64,000 nt of DNA from Dama dama (Eukaryota > Chordata > Mammalia > Artiodactyla > Cervidae). Shown here piece by piece: positions 35,025-47,331 of the stretch. The stretch lies in contig NC_083710.1 of the NCBI RefSeq assembly GCF_033118175.1, positions 42,811,501 to 42,875,500 of the forward strand, given 5' to 3'. Within the stretch, counting starts at the first letter, position 1; each line of letters begins with the position of its first letter. The translations under genes and the position numbers were made by a program. The notes under the pieces are model-generated. The model was not told the origin of the DNA, did not search any database, and worked only from the letters and a program-made list of their open reading frames with translations.

Positions 35025-35245
35025 GTAAAGTCCTTGAGTCTAGTGGCCTTGTCTTGTGTATTCACATATTTCTCTACCATCAAATTTTCTCCAATCAATA
35101 AAGAGAACATATTAAGCTTCCTGAAGGTAGGGAGGTAGCTTGTAAGCCATTCTATCCTTGTATTAATTAAGTCTTCAACATATAGTTGATCAGAGGTAGG
35201 TGGAATAAATGAATGATGAATAGATGGGTGGATGCTTTGCAAATA
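35025..35245 (+). mobile_element. L2 LINE 3' end relic (tentative)
   Basis: 'agtaaagtccttgagtctag', 'tggccttgtcttgtgtattc' and a terminal part with 'ggaataaatgaatgatgaat' match the L2 3' end pattern, in which 'ctccttgagggcagg' leads to 'aataaatgaatgaatg'. Confidence 0.5.
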
Positions 35246-37854
35246 GCATTAAAGGAAAACACGATGCTGGGTTAGTGACACTGCAAGCTGTCAGAAAAGA
35301 CAGATGGCTTTGCTGGCCATGCTATAAATAACCACCAGGTGCCACTCAGAGCCAGTAGAAGCCTCATCGTGCATGACAGTCATTGATCTGCTGCACGGAA
35401 AAGAAACAAGCTTTCCTGACACCACTTGAGGAGAAAAGGTGATGTTTCACATTTAAGACTTGAATAATAAGGTCATGATCAAATTAAATAAATTTCCCTC
35501 ACCAATACGTGAAATATACACACATTAATACAGCAAATTAGAGACATTATTGGAAAGAAAACGTGACTAGGCTGAAGTTAAATGTGATCCTGGAACTCAG
35601 CCCTATTGGATGTTTTGTTAATGAAGTGGCAATCCTGTCTCATTAAAAACATTCTATGAATGAGTTCTCACCACACATGGGATGACCCTAAACTGCAATC
35701 TAGACTAGAATAGTACAGAATAAATAGATAAAATAATAGCCATATTTCCTAAGTGATTATAAACTTATGAAAACATATTCTAGAGGTAAGCAAAATATTC
35801 AGAGGAAAATTACATATAGGAATTCTTACATCTACATCTTTTTTACAGATGTAGTAAATCTCTTATTTGGTGTTTGGAGGAAATGTTCAATTATACTTTA
35901 TATTAGTCAGGCAAATGTATTCCTGGGTCTGAGTACTACCTAGCAAGTCTTCGTTTATGAGACAAAGCAATAGACACACCCCAACGTAAATTTTCAAAGC
36001 TGCTGCAGATTGTTCTCTTTGTTTGACTTCTAACAGTCCAATCTCCTATTATAATAACTGTTTGTGTTAATAAATTTAGCATATATCTATACATTATTTG
36101 ACATGCTTGAGCAAATAACAATAATCCAAATAGTTTCATTTTTAAACAAGCAAAATTGTTGACTTATATTTCATACAACTTTAGGAACTGATTAGCATAG
36201 AAGACATTTTAATCCTTAAGCATGAATGATCAAAAAATGTAGCTTAATTCCAGATTTCTCAAATGCAAATGGCCTAGCACATAAGTATTTGCAGTTACCA
36301 AGGAACTGCCATAACTAAGGAAAATGCCATAACATATATTTAAAACACTGGTGTATCATAAATATTATGCACTCACTCAATAGAGTTTTACTAATTTCTT
36401 ACTTTGTACTAGCCACTGATGTACACAGTGTGATATATTGGAAGATTTATATAAACAGCTCACTTTGTCATTACACTTGCTTTTCATATATATTCAATTA
36501 TAGACCACATGATCAACCTTATAATTATTAATGATAATTGCAATGCTTTAATGTTTTAATAGCATTTTTCAATATAACAGTAATGATTATATGTTGTGCC
36601 AATAATAGATAACAAAAGCTGTGATGACTGTGATCACACTGAATTTCATTTTAAGACCTACGAGTCAAAAATAATTGAATGCTAATTTATCAATAAGGAA
36701 AGAAATTGTGACAAATAAAAGGAAATGGAATGTACACATTCTGTCCATGAGAAAGCAGACATGTGGAACATCACTAGAAAATGAGTCTGGGCTGCTAAAG
36801 AACAAGGTCAACAGAGCTACTTATGCAGTGAATTTTCCACTCAGAGACTTGCTGGCTTTCAGGACAGCAGACCTTCAGAAAACAGCAAGCTCTCAGCTTT
36901 CAGGGCATAAAATTGTACTGATAATAATTGTCAAGATACTGAGACAATCCATCACAGCATGAAATGTTAGGAATAGATGATGCTGACATGAACAACAATC
37001 CACCAAGCCTGACCAACAATGAAATGCAAATCTAGTGAAGGTAGCTTTGGATTTTGTAAATAAACCATTAAATGATCAAAATAGCCGTCTTGAATTTGCC
37101 ATGAATTTGAGGAGATAAATAAATCCTGACTGTATATAACATTTTCTGAAGTAGATTAAATATGTGTGTGTGTCCTATCCTCTATCTCTCTCTCTTCTGT
37201 TTATAGACCTCTATTCCCCGTCTTTTTTTCTGCCAAAAATTGGACAAGAAAATAACTCTGGGTAGTAGGCTTTTAGGTATATGTATATTTAAAATTTATA
37301 TAAAATGAAATAAAATCATGGAATCATATGCAGATGGATTGACTTGGTTTCTTCGATATATTCCTTACATGAAAAAAAAAAAAAAGAAAACATTTAATGG
37401 CTGACTATGATTGCTTTAGAGTTAAGGAGACGACTTATATCTAACAACCAAAGATGATGTCTGAATTTTGCTTAGTGTTTGGTTAGAAAAAGACAACTCT
37501 ACAAATATTCTTCTTCAAACAGCTGTAGACATTTCAATATAAATGATAGAAAAGAAATTACAGTAAATTTTGTTAGGTATGATAATGCCACTGGGTTACA
37601 TAAGTTATATTCACATTTGTAACTATGTACATTGAAGTATGCAAGATGAAATGACTATTATGCTTTAAAGTTCTTCAGTGAAAGAAAAGAAGGAAGGAGT
37701 TAAGAAAGAGAGAAAGGGAAGAGGAAAAATATGATAAGATTTCAAGTTTTTGTAATTGTTTAACTTAGTATCTATATAAATGGAGGTTTGCTTTACAATT
37801 TTTCTCTATGCTTGTAGCTGAATTTTTTTCCTAATTAAAGAGATAAGAAAAGTC
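35246..37854. other. 2.6 kb unique AT-rich DNA
   Basis: No recognised repeats. About 35270-35440 is GC-richer and contains a weak CTCF-like word (ccaccaggtgccact, about 35330-35345). A short open frame at 36675-36962 (95 codons) has no family resemblance. Near 37190 and 37690 there are short CT and GA patches. Confidence 0.5.
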
Positions 37855-38000
37855 GGGCAAAGTTCTAGAGATTCTTGTATTTTCCGTTAGGATCAGATTT
37901 CTAACTTGTGTTTGGGCCCAGAACTTCTATTTTAAAAACACTTCAGGTACTTTTAATGCAGGTGGTCGGCAGACGATACTCCGAAAAACAACAAAGAGAA
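37855..38000 (+). mobile_element. MER5A-like hAT relic (tentative)
   Basis: 'cccagaacttctattttaaa', 'cacttcaggtacttttaatg' and 'caggtggtcggcagacgata' follow the 3' half of MER5A-like elements, where 'gatgcaggtggtcc' precedes the terminal inverted repeat. Confidence 0.5.
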
Positions 38001-38078
38001 TTAGATATGCTCTCTGGAATAAGTCATGTGAGAGAATGTGTTGAAAGCTGCTGAATACTTTCAGCTCTTCTATTCAAA

Positions 38079-38096
38079 GGCGCCCTCTCTTGGCCA
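38079..38096 (-). promoter_or_regulatory. CTCF-like binding motif
   Basis: Read on minus, tggccaagagagggcgcc matches the CTCF core pattern (CCA..AGAGGGCGC) at nearly every informative base; the two central variable positions differ from the common form. It sits in an AT-rich region that keeps its CpG here. Occupancy cannot be judged from sequence. Confidence 0.4.
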
Positions 38097-38302
38097 CCTG
38101 GGAATTGCGAGTTTTGAGTTTTGCCTGTCAATTAGGAAACCCCTTTCATTCAATTAATACTCGCTGAGAAAAATTCTGGGTCCATCGGTAATCAGTTTAA
38201 AACTTTCCTTCTTGAAACTGAACATTATGAAAATCCAGAGCTGTTTGAGCACTAACTAGAGACTACAATAATGACTTTTTCCCCCCTAATTTGGCTGCAT
38301 TT

Positions 38303-38533
38303 CCACCTCTCAATGGGCTTCCCTGGTGGCTCAGACAGTAAAGAATCTGTCTGCCAATGCAAGAGACCCAGCTTTGATCTCTGGGTCAGGAAGATCCCCT
38401 GGAGGAGGAAAGGGCAACCCACTCCAGTATTCTTGCCTGGAAGATCCATGAATAGAGGAACCTGGAGGGTTAGGGTCCATGGGGTTGCAAAGAGTCAGAC
38501 ATGACTGAGCAACTAACACACGCCACCTCTCAA
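38303..38533 (+). mobile_element. Bov-tA SINE with perfect 11-bp TSD
   Basis: Full copy from gggcttccctggtggctcag to 'gactgagcaactaacacacg'. Ccacctctcaa is repeated exactly at 38303-38313 and 38523-38533, so the insertion edges are clear. Confidence 0.96.
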
Positions 38534-38602
38534 ACTGTGTATGCAACTCAAGGTTCTGCCCTTGATCTCTGCAGAATCCACTGGCACTAATCTTTGCTAG
38601 TA

Positions 38603-38855
38603 ATTAAGAGCATCGCTTTGCAATCAGACTGCCTAGATTCAAATCCTGATTCTACTATTAATTGTTACTGAGTGTTGTTGGCAAATCACTACTCAGCTTC
38701 TCTGTGACTCAGTTTCCACTTCTGTAAAATAGAAGCAATAATGATGCCTACCCACACTGTCATGCTGAGGGGATTATATAGTTTATATGCTTAGAGTGCT
38801 TAAGACTGTGCGTGACCCAGGGTAATAAAGTATTGATATTTATTCTCATCAATAC
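38603..38855 (+). mobile_element. MIR SINE, well preserved
   Basis: MIR order is clear: 'agagcatcgctttgcaatca', 'gactgcctagattcaaatcc', 'tctgtgactcagtttccac', 'tctgtaaaatagaagcaata', 'ttagagtgcttaagactgtg' and an AATAAA-containing end. Confidence 0.9.
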
Positions 38856-40220
38856 TTTTGGTATTAACTCTTGAGTATTGACTATATATCTGCAATGCTG
38901 TCTTCATTCACCCCCTTGCCTTGGAGAAATGGTAATCTCTAACTGGTCCATATTCAAAAGAGTGTACTTCTGCTACTCAAAATAGATGACATTTTTGGAT
39001 AAAAATGTTTGTCCAGTCAACCTAGTGAAACTGCTAATTCCTTTAACCCGTTATTAATCCCTGTCTACTATATTCAAACTATCTGCATGTATTCTATACT
39101 GTTTATCCTAACTTTTTAAAAATGTTCTGTTCCCCAAATCACTGAGTGCATTTTAACCTAGAAAATAACTGTTCTAGCATTCCATTCTACCATTCTTTAA
39201 ATGATTTTTGCACTGGTATATTCATTTCCTCTTTTCACGGGTATCATTAAGTCCCCAGTACAACCTATGACTTCAAATGTAACACATAATAGCCCTCTCA
39301 GAGCTATGAATTTATACATATTCACCCAACCAATATTCATTTAATCAACTTGTATGAGTGTAGAATGAATAAATATTCTCTATGTCAGTTGTTTATTGTA
39401 AACATCTGTCTTGAGATAGCCTGTACAGGTTTATACATGTTAGTAATTTGGAAACAACACAGAACACAATATCAATATTCCTCAGTGAGGTAAGATCACA
39501 AACTTGTACCAACAATTAGCTACTTAGCTACTTGTTCCTTATTTAACAGTGAACATGACCTCATATCACTATCAATTAAGTTCTTAATCATGCAATCAGT
39601 GTTAAGACCAAATGTCAACCAGGAAAAAAAAAAAAAAAAGAAATTTCTGTTTTTTTTTTAATTAAAATCCCAAGGCAGTGTGGGATTACTTTTCTATGAT
39701 ACTCTTATAAAGCTCTCATATCCATTGCATTATGGGCTGTGATTAATTGTCTGCCTTTACAAGGCCATATAATTCAGATGTTATCTTTGATTTTCCCATT
39801 GCTGACACATGAAAACCACAAATCAGCCTTTTTTCCAACACTTTTATTTTTGCAATGGACTTTTAAGTTTCTGCTTATTTTCCATATATATATATATATA
39901 TATATATTATAAACATATCAAGAAATGAGTGGTATTCATAAACTATCTATATTTAATAAGTTATACTTTGCTTTACATTGTGCTGAGCCTTACTAACTAT
40001 GCTTAGTTTGATATAATTTCAATTGAATTCCTCATTTGCCAGAAAGTCATGTAAATCTGAATTTATACTCTGGAGTCAGACATCTCCCCTTTCCCTTTTT
40101 TTTAAAGCACTCATGTTTATAATTGAGTGGGATGTTAGAGATCATGTTTCAAATGCTAATACTAAAAGCTAGACATTTAAGACCAAGAAAAGTTGAGGCA
40201 TTTTTAGCATTACTAGTTGA
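38856..40220. other. AT-rich DNA with A/T palindromic and TA tracts
   Basis: No gene or interspersed repeat. About 39623-39660 has an A run, then gaaatttc, then a T run: an imperfect inverted repeat. A (TA)n tract lies at 39884-39908. Confidence 0.5.
39884..39908. repeat. (TA)n microsatellite
   Basis: About 12 TA units. Confidence 0.93.
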
Positions 40221-40400
40221 TAGTAATGTGAGTTTGATCCCTGGGTCTGGAAGATCCCCTGGAGAAGGAAATGGCAGTGCATTCCAGTATTCTTGCCTGG
40301 GAAATCGCATGGACAAAAGAGCCTAACAGGCTACAGTCATGGGGTCGCAAAGAGTCAGACTTGACTGAGTGACTAACACACAGAGTGGTAGTAAGATGAG
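40221..40400 (+). mobile_element. BovA SINE, 5'-truncated, imperfect TSD
   Basis: Begins inside the B-box region (tttgatccctgggtctgg) and keeps the rest of the body to 'gactgagtgactaacacac'. Flanking tagtaatgtgag (40221-40232) and tagtaagatgag (40389-40400) are similar and probably a diverged target duplication. Confidence 0.92.
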
Positions 40401-41474
40401 TCTGATAACTCAGGTTCTCAGATTTGAACGCAGGTATTCCTTAACAGCACACCAACTTGCTCCCCAAGAGCTAAGGAACTATTCAGAGTGAAGGAAAACT
40501 GCTTTAGGCCCTCTTACTATTTGGACACTGGTCTCCTTAAGTTCAACCTAGTATCCTAGGTTAATGTCCTTCTTCTCAAGTTGAAAGAACATAGGCAAGA
40601 AAGATTGGTTGGGGTAACTCTTTGCATTTACTACTGACCTACTCACTTCAACACTATCCCTGTGGTCTGAAAAGACACTTACAACTTTTTGGAACTTGTC
40701 CCGTCTATATAATATTACAGTATCATATCTCATTTCCAAATCTCACATATATTCAAATTTTCAAGTAGAACATGCTATAGTTTAAACAAAGAAATAGCTC
40801 CATGATATTAAATAGATGTACTAACAAAAGCCCCTAGAAACATAAAACAAACAAAAAAAGATAAATGTGAGAATAGATAGGAACTAAAAGAACAGAGAAG
40901 TGGTTGCCCTCTTGCCTTTTGATAAATTAGTTCTTATAGCTGAACCTTGAGTTTGGCTCTTAGGTTGGTTGGCAGCTACACCAAAAACTGTTTTCCATCA
41001 ATAAAATATAAATACAAGACCTGGGCAATTTTTGGATTTAAACATCTAGGATGTCATTCTTAAATGTCACATGGCAGTAGTTCACTTAAAGAACAGCAAA
41101 CAGAATGAGTGCTAAAGGAACATTTCACTTTTCATCGTTGTTTACTTATATTCTGATGGATATGTCAGACCCTAAAAGCAAACTGTGGGTGAGAAAGTAA
41201 AAATAAAAGCTTATTGATTTGGGAACTTAAAAAAAATCTTTATATGTGTTTTATCCTAGTATTACATTTAAAGCATAACACTATTAATACTATAAGTTCA
41301 AAAGAAAAGAAAGATAAATTTCAGTGGTAAAATAGCAAAAGTAATGTTTATATGATTCATTTATTCTTTCCTTCATACTAGACCAGATTTTTTTTTTTTT
41401 TAACTTCAAAAATGCCCATACATGAAAAAAATCAAATTATATGATGGATATACTTGAATAATGATGACAGATTA
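40401..41474. other. AT-rich DNA, nothing recognised
   Basis: No identifiable repeat or gene. Confidence 0.5.
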
Positions 41475-42838
41475 TCAGTTCAGTTCAGTTCAGTTGCTCA
41501 GCACATCTGACTCTTTGTGACCCCATGAACTGCAATATGCCAGGCTTCCCTGTCCATCATCAACTTCTGGAGCTTGCTCAAACTAATGTCTATTGGATTG
41601 GTGATACCACCCAAGCATCTCATCCTCTGTCGTCCCCTTCTCCTCCTGCCTTCAGTCTTTCCCAGCATCAGGGCCTTTTCCAATGAGTCAGTTCTTCGCA
41701 TCAGGTGGCCAAAGTACTGGAGTTTCAGCTTCAGCATCAGTCCTTCCAATGAATATTCAGGACTGATTTCCTTTAGGATTTACTGGTTTGATCTCCTTGT
41801 AGTCCAAGGGACTCTAAAGATTAGTTTTCTCCAACACCATTGTTTTTTAAAAGCATCAATTCTTTGGCGCTCAGCTTTCTTTATGGTCCAACTCTCACAT
41901 CCATACATGACTACTGGGAAACCATAGCTTTGACCACACTGACCTTTGTCAGCAAAGTAATGTCTCTGCTTTTTAATATCTGTCTAGGTTGGTCAAAGCT
42001 TTTCTTCCAAGGAGCAAGCATCTTTTAATTTCATGACTGCAGTCACCATCTGCAGTGATTTTGGAGCCCAAGAAAATAAAGTCCTACAGTGTTTTCAGTA
42101 TTTCCCCTTCTATTTGCCAGGAAGTGGTGGGACTGGATGCTGTGATCTTAGTTTTCTGAATGTTGAGTTTTAAGCCAGCTTTTTCATTCTCCTCTTTTGC
42201 CTTCATCAAGAGGCTCTTTAGTTCCTCTTCACTTTCTGCCATAAGTGTGGTTCATCTATATATCTTAGGTTATTGATATTTATTCTGGCAATCTTGACTT
42301 CAGCTTATGCTTCATCCAGCCTGGCATTTTGCATTATGTACTCTGCATATAAGTTAAGTAAGCAGGGTGACAATATACAGCCTTGACATACTGCTTTCCT
42401 GATTTGGAACCAGTGTGTTTGTTCCATGTCCAATTCTAACTGTTGCTTCTTGACCTGCATAAAGATTTCTCAGGAGGCAGGTCAGGTTGTCTGGTATTCC
42501 CATCTCTAAGAATTTTTCATAGTTTGTTGTGATCCACAAAGTCAAAGGCTTTGGTGTAGTTAATTAAGCAGAAGTAGATGTTTTTGTGAAACTCTCTTGC
42601 TTTTTTGATGATTCAGTGGATGTTGGCAATATGATCTCTGGTTCCTCTGCCTTTTCTAAATCTAGCTTGAATATCTGGAAGTTTGCAGTTCACATACGGT
42701 TGATGCCTGACTTGGAGAATTTTGAGCATTACTTTGCTAGCATGTGAGAGAAGGTAATTGCATGGTAGTTTGAACATTCAGTGGCATTGCCTTTCTTTGC
42801 GGTTGGGATGAAAACTGACCTTTTCCAGTCCTGTGGCT
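41475..42838 (-). mobile_element. BovB LINE, long minus-strand copy
   Basis: Reverse-complement BovB from the (cagtt)n tail to 'gaaaactgaccttttccagt', about 1.36 kb. Minus-strand fragments such as MEGLMLKLKLQYFGHLMRRT and LLRNLYAGQEATVRIGHGT come from the RT polyprotein. Many small deletions break the frame, including loss of several bases in the YADD-encoding region near 42245. It lacks the 5' half. Confidence 0.95.
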
Positions 42839-43065
42839 TTTATAATACACATTAATTTTTTTTTTTTTCAAAATGTGTCCAAAATAGTATCATAGGGTGT
42901 AAAGAGCACTGTTATTCCAATTAAATACCTCTGAGATCTGAACATCTTTATGCCTCAGCGGGTTGTGAGGGAGGTAGTATCAATGGTGGCATTTATTAAA
43001 TCCTGAAGAGTCCCGTTCAAACCAAGGAACCCATGGGGTGGGTAGTGAGTCAGAGCACTTATCAG
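42839..43065. other. Unclassified spacer between BovB and L1
   Basis: A T run at about 42856-42868 and then mixed sequence to the L1 3' end. Nothing recognised. Confidence 0.45.
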
Positions 43066-43344
43066 TCATTTCTTTTTTTTTTTTTTTTCATTTATTTTTA
43101 TTAGTTGGAGGCTAATTACTTTATAATATTGTAGTGGGTTGTGTCATACATTGACATGAATCAGCCATGGATTTACATGTATTCCCCATCCCGATCCCCC
43201 CTCCCACCTCCCTCTCCACCCGATCCCTCTGGGTCTTCCCAGTGCACCAGGCCCGAGCACTTGTCTCATGCATCCAACCTGGGCTGGTGATCTGTTTCAC
43301 ACTAGATAATATACATGTTTCGATGCTGTTCTCTCATTTCTTTT
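43066..43344 (-). mobile_element. L1 3' end, 5'-truncated, 11-bp TSD
   Basis: Minus-strand ruminant L1 3'UTR: T-rich tail, ttagttggaggctaattac, 'cattgacatgaatcagccat', 'cctccctctccacccgatcc' and 'tgttctctc' at the truncation point. Tcatttctttt at 43066-43076 and 43334-43344 is the perfect target duplication, overlapping the poly(T) at one end. Little divergence, so fairly recent. Confidence 0.93.
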
Positions 43345-44049
43345 GAAACATACTGAGTGCAACAGCACTGACAGAAATGTTTTAAATATGTGAATATCAT
43401 TGTGACACATAAAAGGTCAGTAATCTTATAAAATAATAAAAATTATTAAATGTATGACAAAAAATAGTGACTGCATTGTTACAATAATTGTTATTTTGGC
43501 ATGTAATTCCTATGAATGCCTCAGAGATTTCCTTTTCTTTAATGTATAAGAGAAAAAAATTCATAAAAAGGTAAGTTTTTAATGAGGTAATGGACATAAA
43601 ACATTGAACAGAGTAACTGGTTATCAGGAAGAGACAAACAGTTGCTGATTACTGCTATTTTTCTTGGTGCTATCCAAAATTTGAGATGTCAAGATATTTG
43701 CATTATGAAAATTACATCCTTTATCATATTTTATCACTTATCAGTTTCCAAAAAATTGTTAATTCACTTAAAAGAAAGACTATATTACACTCTTGTGTTA
43801 GGTTCCCAATGTTTCCTACTTTTGTTTTCTATTATAAATGAGATACACTCTTTGTATGACAGGGCGATTTCTTGCTTTTACCTGACTTTCCACATAGCAT
43901 TTTTTATTTGGTTGTGAAGACAATAACCAAAAATGTCCTTGACAAAACTGATAACTGAAACACAAGAATTCACATGTCAAGGATTTTATTAGGTTTAATT
44001 AAACTTCTAATAGTGGAATTAATTGACTGGTTTAATGCAAAACATAAGA
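43345..44049. other. AT-rich DNA, nothing recognised
   Basis: A 91-codon frame at 43642-43917 and a 66-codon frame on minus have no family resemblance; no repeat is recognised. Confidence 0.5.
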
Positions 44050-44375
44050 AATCTCTTGTACACTGTTGGTTAAAGGTAAATTGATACAGTTACTATGAAA
44101 AATAATTATGACAATTCCCTTGAAAATTAAAAGTGGAAGTAGCATATTAGTCAGTAATCTCACTTCAAGGTTTATAACTGAAAGAAATGAAATCACTATA
44201 CCAAAGAGATATCTACACCTTTGTGTTCATTGCATCAATGCAGCATTATTTACAATAGCCAGGATGACATGGAAACAGCCTAAGTGTCTATTGATGGATG
44301 GATGGTACAGAAAGCTTGGTATTATACTCCCATGTGATATAGAGATATATATATATAATATACATTTATATGCTC

Positions 44376-44599
44376 ATTATATAAGGCTTCCCAGGATGTG
44401 CAGTGGTAAAGAATTCACCTGCCAATACAGAAGATGCAGAAGACACCAGTTTGATCCCTGGGTCAGGAAGAGCCCCTGGAGGAGGAAATGGCAATTTGCT
44501 TCAGTATTCTTGCCTGGAAAATTTCCTGGACAGAGGAGCCTAGCAGTCCATGGGGTTGCAAAGAGTTGTACGTGACTGAGCACACACACATATTATATA
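44376..44599 (+). mobile_element. Bov-tA SINE with perfect 8-bp TSD
   Basis: Full copy from ggcttcccaggatgtgcagt to 'gtgactgagcacacacac'. Attatata flanks it exactly at 44376-44383 and 44592-44599. It lies within the old L1. Confidence 0.94.
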
Positions 44600-44899
44600 C
44601 ATATGAATACTATTCAGTCATAGAAAAGGAGGAAATCTTGCCATTTGTGACAACATGGATAAACCTTGAGGGCATTAGGCTAAGTGAAATAAGTCACAGA
44701 ATAACAAATGCTATATAATCTTACTTATATGTGGAATCTGAAAAAAGACTCACAAAAACAGGACAGATTGGTGAATTTCAGGGGTGGGTCTGGGGTGGGA
44801 GAAATGGATGAAGGAAGTCAAAGGGTACAAACTTCCAGTTAGAGGATGAATACATTTTGCAGATGTAATGTATTGCCTGCTGATTATAGTAAACAATGC

Positions 44900-45123
44900 A
44901 TGTGTGTGTGCTAAGTTGCTTCAGCCATGTCCAACTCTTTGTGACCCCATGGGTTATAGCCTGCTAGGCTCCTCTATCTATGGAATTCTCCAGGCAAGAA
45001 TACTGGAGTGGGTCACTATGCCCTCATCCAAGGGATCTTCCAAACCCAGGGATCAAACTTGAGTCTCTTAAGACCCCTGCTTTGGCAAGCATATTCTTTA
45101 CCACTGAGCCAACTGGGAAGCCC
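44900..45123 (-). mobile_element. Bov-tA SINE
   Basis: Reverse-complement copy: (tg)n tail, ctaagttgcttcagccatg, BovA body and the 'gagccaactgggaagccc' head. It is inserted in the same old L1, with a likely but imperfect target duplication around agtaaa. Confidence 0.93.
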
Positions 45124-45335
45124 ACAGTAAATGCTGTGCTGCATATATGAAAATTGCTGAGAATAGATTTTAAAAGCTCTCACCAAAAACTTTTGTGACT
45201 TAGGTCAACTGGTAAATGTGTTAACTAGCTTTATTGTAATTATTAAGCAATATGCACATGCAAAATCACCACATTGCATACCTTAAACTTATACAATGTT
45301 ATGTCAATTATATTTGAAGAAAAAAGAAAAAAGAA

Positions 45336-45938
45336 ATCTCAGCAGGAGGGCCAAACTTGAGAACTGCTAAAAATAAAATATCTTCCAATCTAAAATTAAA
45401 AATGCATGTTCTTAAGAGTATTCAGTGCTAGGAGAATTGAAATTAATACTTTTGTTACTCGTCAAGTTTGTGCTTAGCTTTCCTATGAGAGCAACATAGC
45501 CTCCTTGACTGGGAGACTCAAGAACTTCAGTGTTTTACATACCATTTCTCCATCAAAGATAAAATAGTCTTAGAAAAAAGTATTCCATCACATAGTGAAT
45601 CATTAAACATTTTGCTGACTCTAAAATGTCAACTCCATTCTCTTGTGCCATAAAGAATTTCATTAAACAGCATTGAGGGAAAGAACACAGTGATTTTAGG
45701 AAATTTTCCTCTCCATTCATTATGAGCTTTATTATTTCTCTCCCACCCCATTTTCTCCCAGCAACTATGAATGATCTCTTATTTATCCAAAAGCTTCTAT
45801 AGCAATTGCAAGTTTATACAGCTAGGCAAAATTTACCTAGATTGAAAAAGTTACTTTCTCAGTAGCAACAATTATCATCCCAGTGAGTTCTACAGTTCAA
45901 ATATACAAGCATATTAACAAGACAAATGAAGATTCCAA
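45336..45938. other. AT-rich DNA, nothing recognised
   Basis: No repeat or gene identified. Confidence 0.5.
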
Positions 45939-46070
45939 GAAATATTCATCATTATAGTAACGATGAGTAAATATTCATTGTATAGTATACTGTACTATAA
46001 TATATTTACTATAACAATGAGTAAATATTCATAGTATAGTAATGATGAGTAAATATTCATCATTTTATGT
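45939..46070. repeat. Degenerate ~27-bp AT-rich tandem repeat
   Basis: The word gagtaaatattcat recurs with 'gtatagta' after it: copies near 45962-45987, 46016-46041 and 46044-46060, and a diverged copy at about 45940. Distances of 54 and 28 bp fit a ~27-bp unit with one unit altered. The altered stretch (about 45985-46012) contains inverted TA-rich words (tagtatactgtactata). Confidence 0.7.
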
Positions 46071-46424
46071 ATCCTAAAGAAAGGAAAATTCAAAAACTCT
46101 TCATTCCACCAATCAATAACACATTCACTTTTGAGGATCTCTTAAAGAGGCCTGTGCATTAAGTTGTATGTGAAGGATAAAATAGAGCCTAAGTGACTTT
46201 TTAAAATTGACAAAAAGGCTGTGTCATCTCACAGAAAAGAATGCAGAGGTACAAAAGCACTTATTAAATCTAAGAACCTCACAGTGATTTCTGGTCTGTG
46301 TTGTTAGGCACCCTGAAGTGATATAAAGGCTTAATTAATACATAGGTGAGACACAGTAGCTTTTTGTAAATTTGTCTAAGGCAAGCTTTGATAGCCTATC
46401 TCTGTGCCATCAATGCCCCAGCTA
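46071..46424. other. AT-rich DNA, nothing recognised
   Basis: No repeat or gene identified. Confidence 0.5.
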
Positions 46425-46740
46425 CTGTTCTCACATGGCTATTGAGCACAGCAAATATGCCTAGGGACTAAATTTAACTAATGAAAATTTAAATTTAAAA
46501 ACTGATGTAAAGTATTTTTCTTTTAAAGAAAACATTGTTTTAGTAAAACTTCAGTTCATGTTAATTGTCACATTGCATAAGATATTATGTTAGTATATGC
46601 ATAATTTTTACCTTTTTTATGCATACTCTAATAGCAAACATAGCTATTAGAAAATTTAGAATTTCTTATTTGGCTCATACACCTATTGCACAGGGCTATT
46701 TTATCAGTAGACTATTTATAAAAAGTCTGGCCAATCTTTT
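46425..46740 (+). mobile_element. Ancient DNA-transposon-like relic (unnamed, tentative)
   Basis: 'cacatggctattgagcacag' at the left and 'tagactatttataaaaagtc' at the right recall an old mammalian repeat whose centre is AT-rich. The family cannot be named safely by eye. Confidence 0.35.
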
Positions 46741-47129
46741 ATGATCAAATATTTTCTTAAATTGTATTTTGCTAGAAACCACACATGTGGTTTATTCTTT
46801 TTATAAGAAAGGAAACTGTATAAAAATACATTAAAAATAATAATATCTTAAGGTTAGCAATTTTATTTGCTGAAACTTCTGAACAATTTACCCTATGTAT
46901 CATAAAACAATGTAAAAAATATGGAAGTACATGCTTATGAGGAATGTCAAGATACCTAAATAGGACTTAATGAAGAATAAACAAATTTAATAAAATTAGA
47001 AGTAAATCCATGAGACGATTTGATAAAATATTGGTAAGGTAAAAAATTCCCACTGTAAAAAGTCCTTTTAAAAACCAGTCAGCTCCTTCCACAAAAATAT
47101 TTATTACCTACAATTTGTAATTGCACTGA
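46741..47129. other. AT-rich DNA, nothing recognised
   Basis: No repeat or gene identified. Confidence 0.5.
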
Positions 47130-47331
47130 ATCTCACTGTAGCTCAGACGATAAAGAATCTGCCTGCAATGAGGGAGACCAGGTTTGATCCCTGTATCAGG
47201 AAGATCTCCTGGAGAAAGGAATGGCTACCCAATCCATATCCTTGCCTGGAGAAGTCCATGGAAAGAGGATTCTGGCAGGCTACAGTCCATGGTGGTCACA
47301 AAGAATCGGACATGACTAAGCAATTAACACA
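47130..47331 (+). mobile_element. Bov-tA SINE, diverged
   Basis: Head 'tgtagctcagacgataaaga', gtttgatccctgtatcagg, body to 'cacaaagaatcggacatgac'. The 90-codon frame across it is a SINE translation. Confidence 0.92.

Larger units (their letters stand above)
44050..45335 (+). mobile_element. Old L1 3' region carrying two SINEs
   Basis: Segments in L1 order: 'tgtacactgttggttaaagg', 'ttgatggatggatggtacag', 'ccatttgtgacaacatggat', 'tgaatttcaggggtgggtct', 'gttgcctgctgattatagt'-like, 'ttgctgagaatagattttaa' and an A-rich end at about 45330. This is the old L1M-like type. SINEs interrupt it at 44384-44591 (+) and 44900-45123 (-). The 155-codon frame at 44108-44575 is an L1 piece fused by chance to a SINE. 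Confidence 0.8.

Noticed and set aside
35330..35345. CTCF site at ccaccaggtgccact
   Set aside because: The core carries a substitution at a usually constant G, so it is weaker than the 38079-38096 site and is kept only as a remark.
44108..44575. A 155-codon open frame as a chimeric gene
   Set aside because: The first part translates old L1 and the last part a Bov-tA SINE. It crosses a SINE with its own target duplication, so the fusion is accidental.
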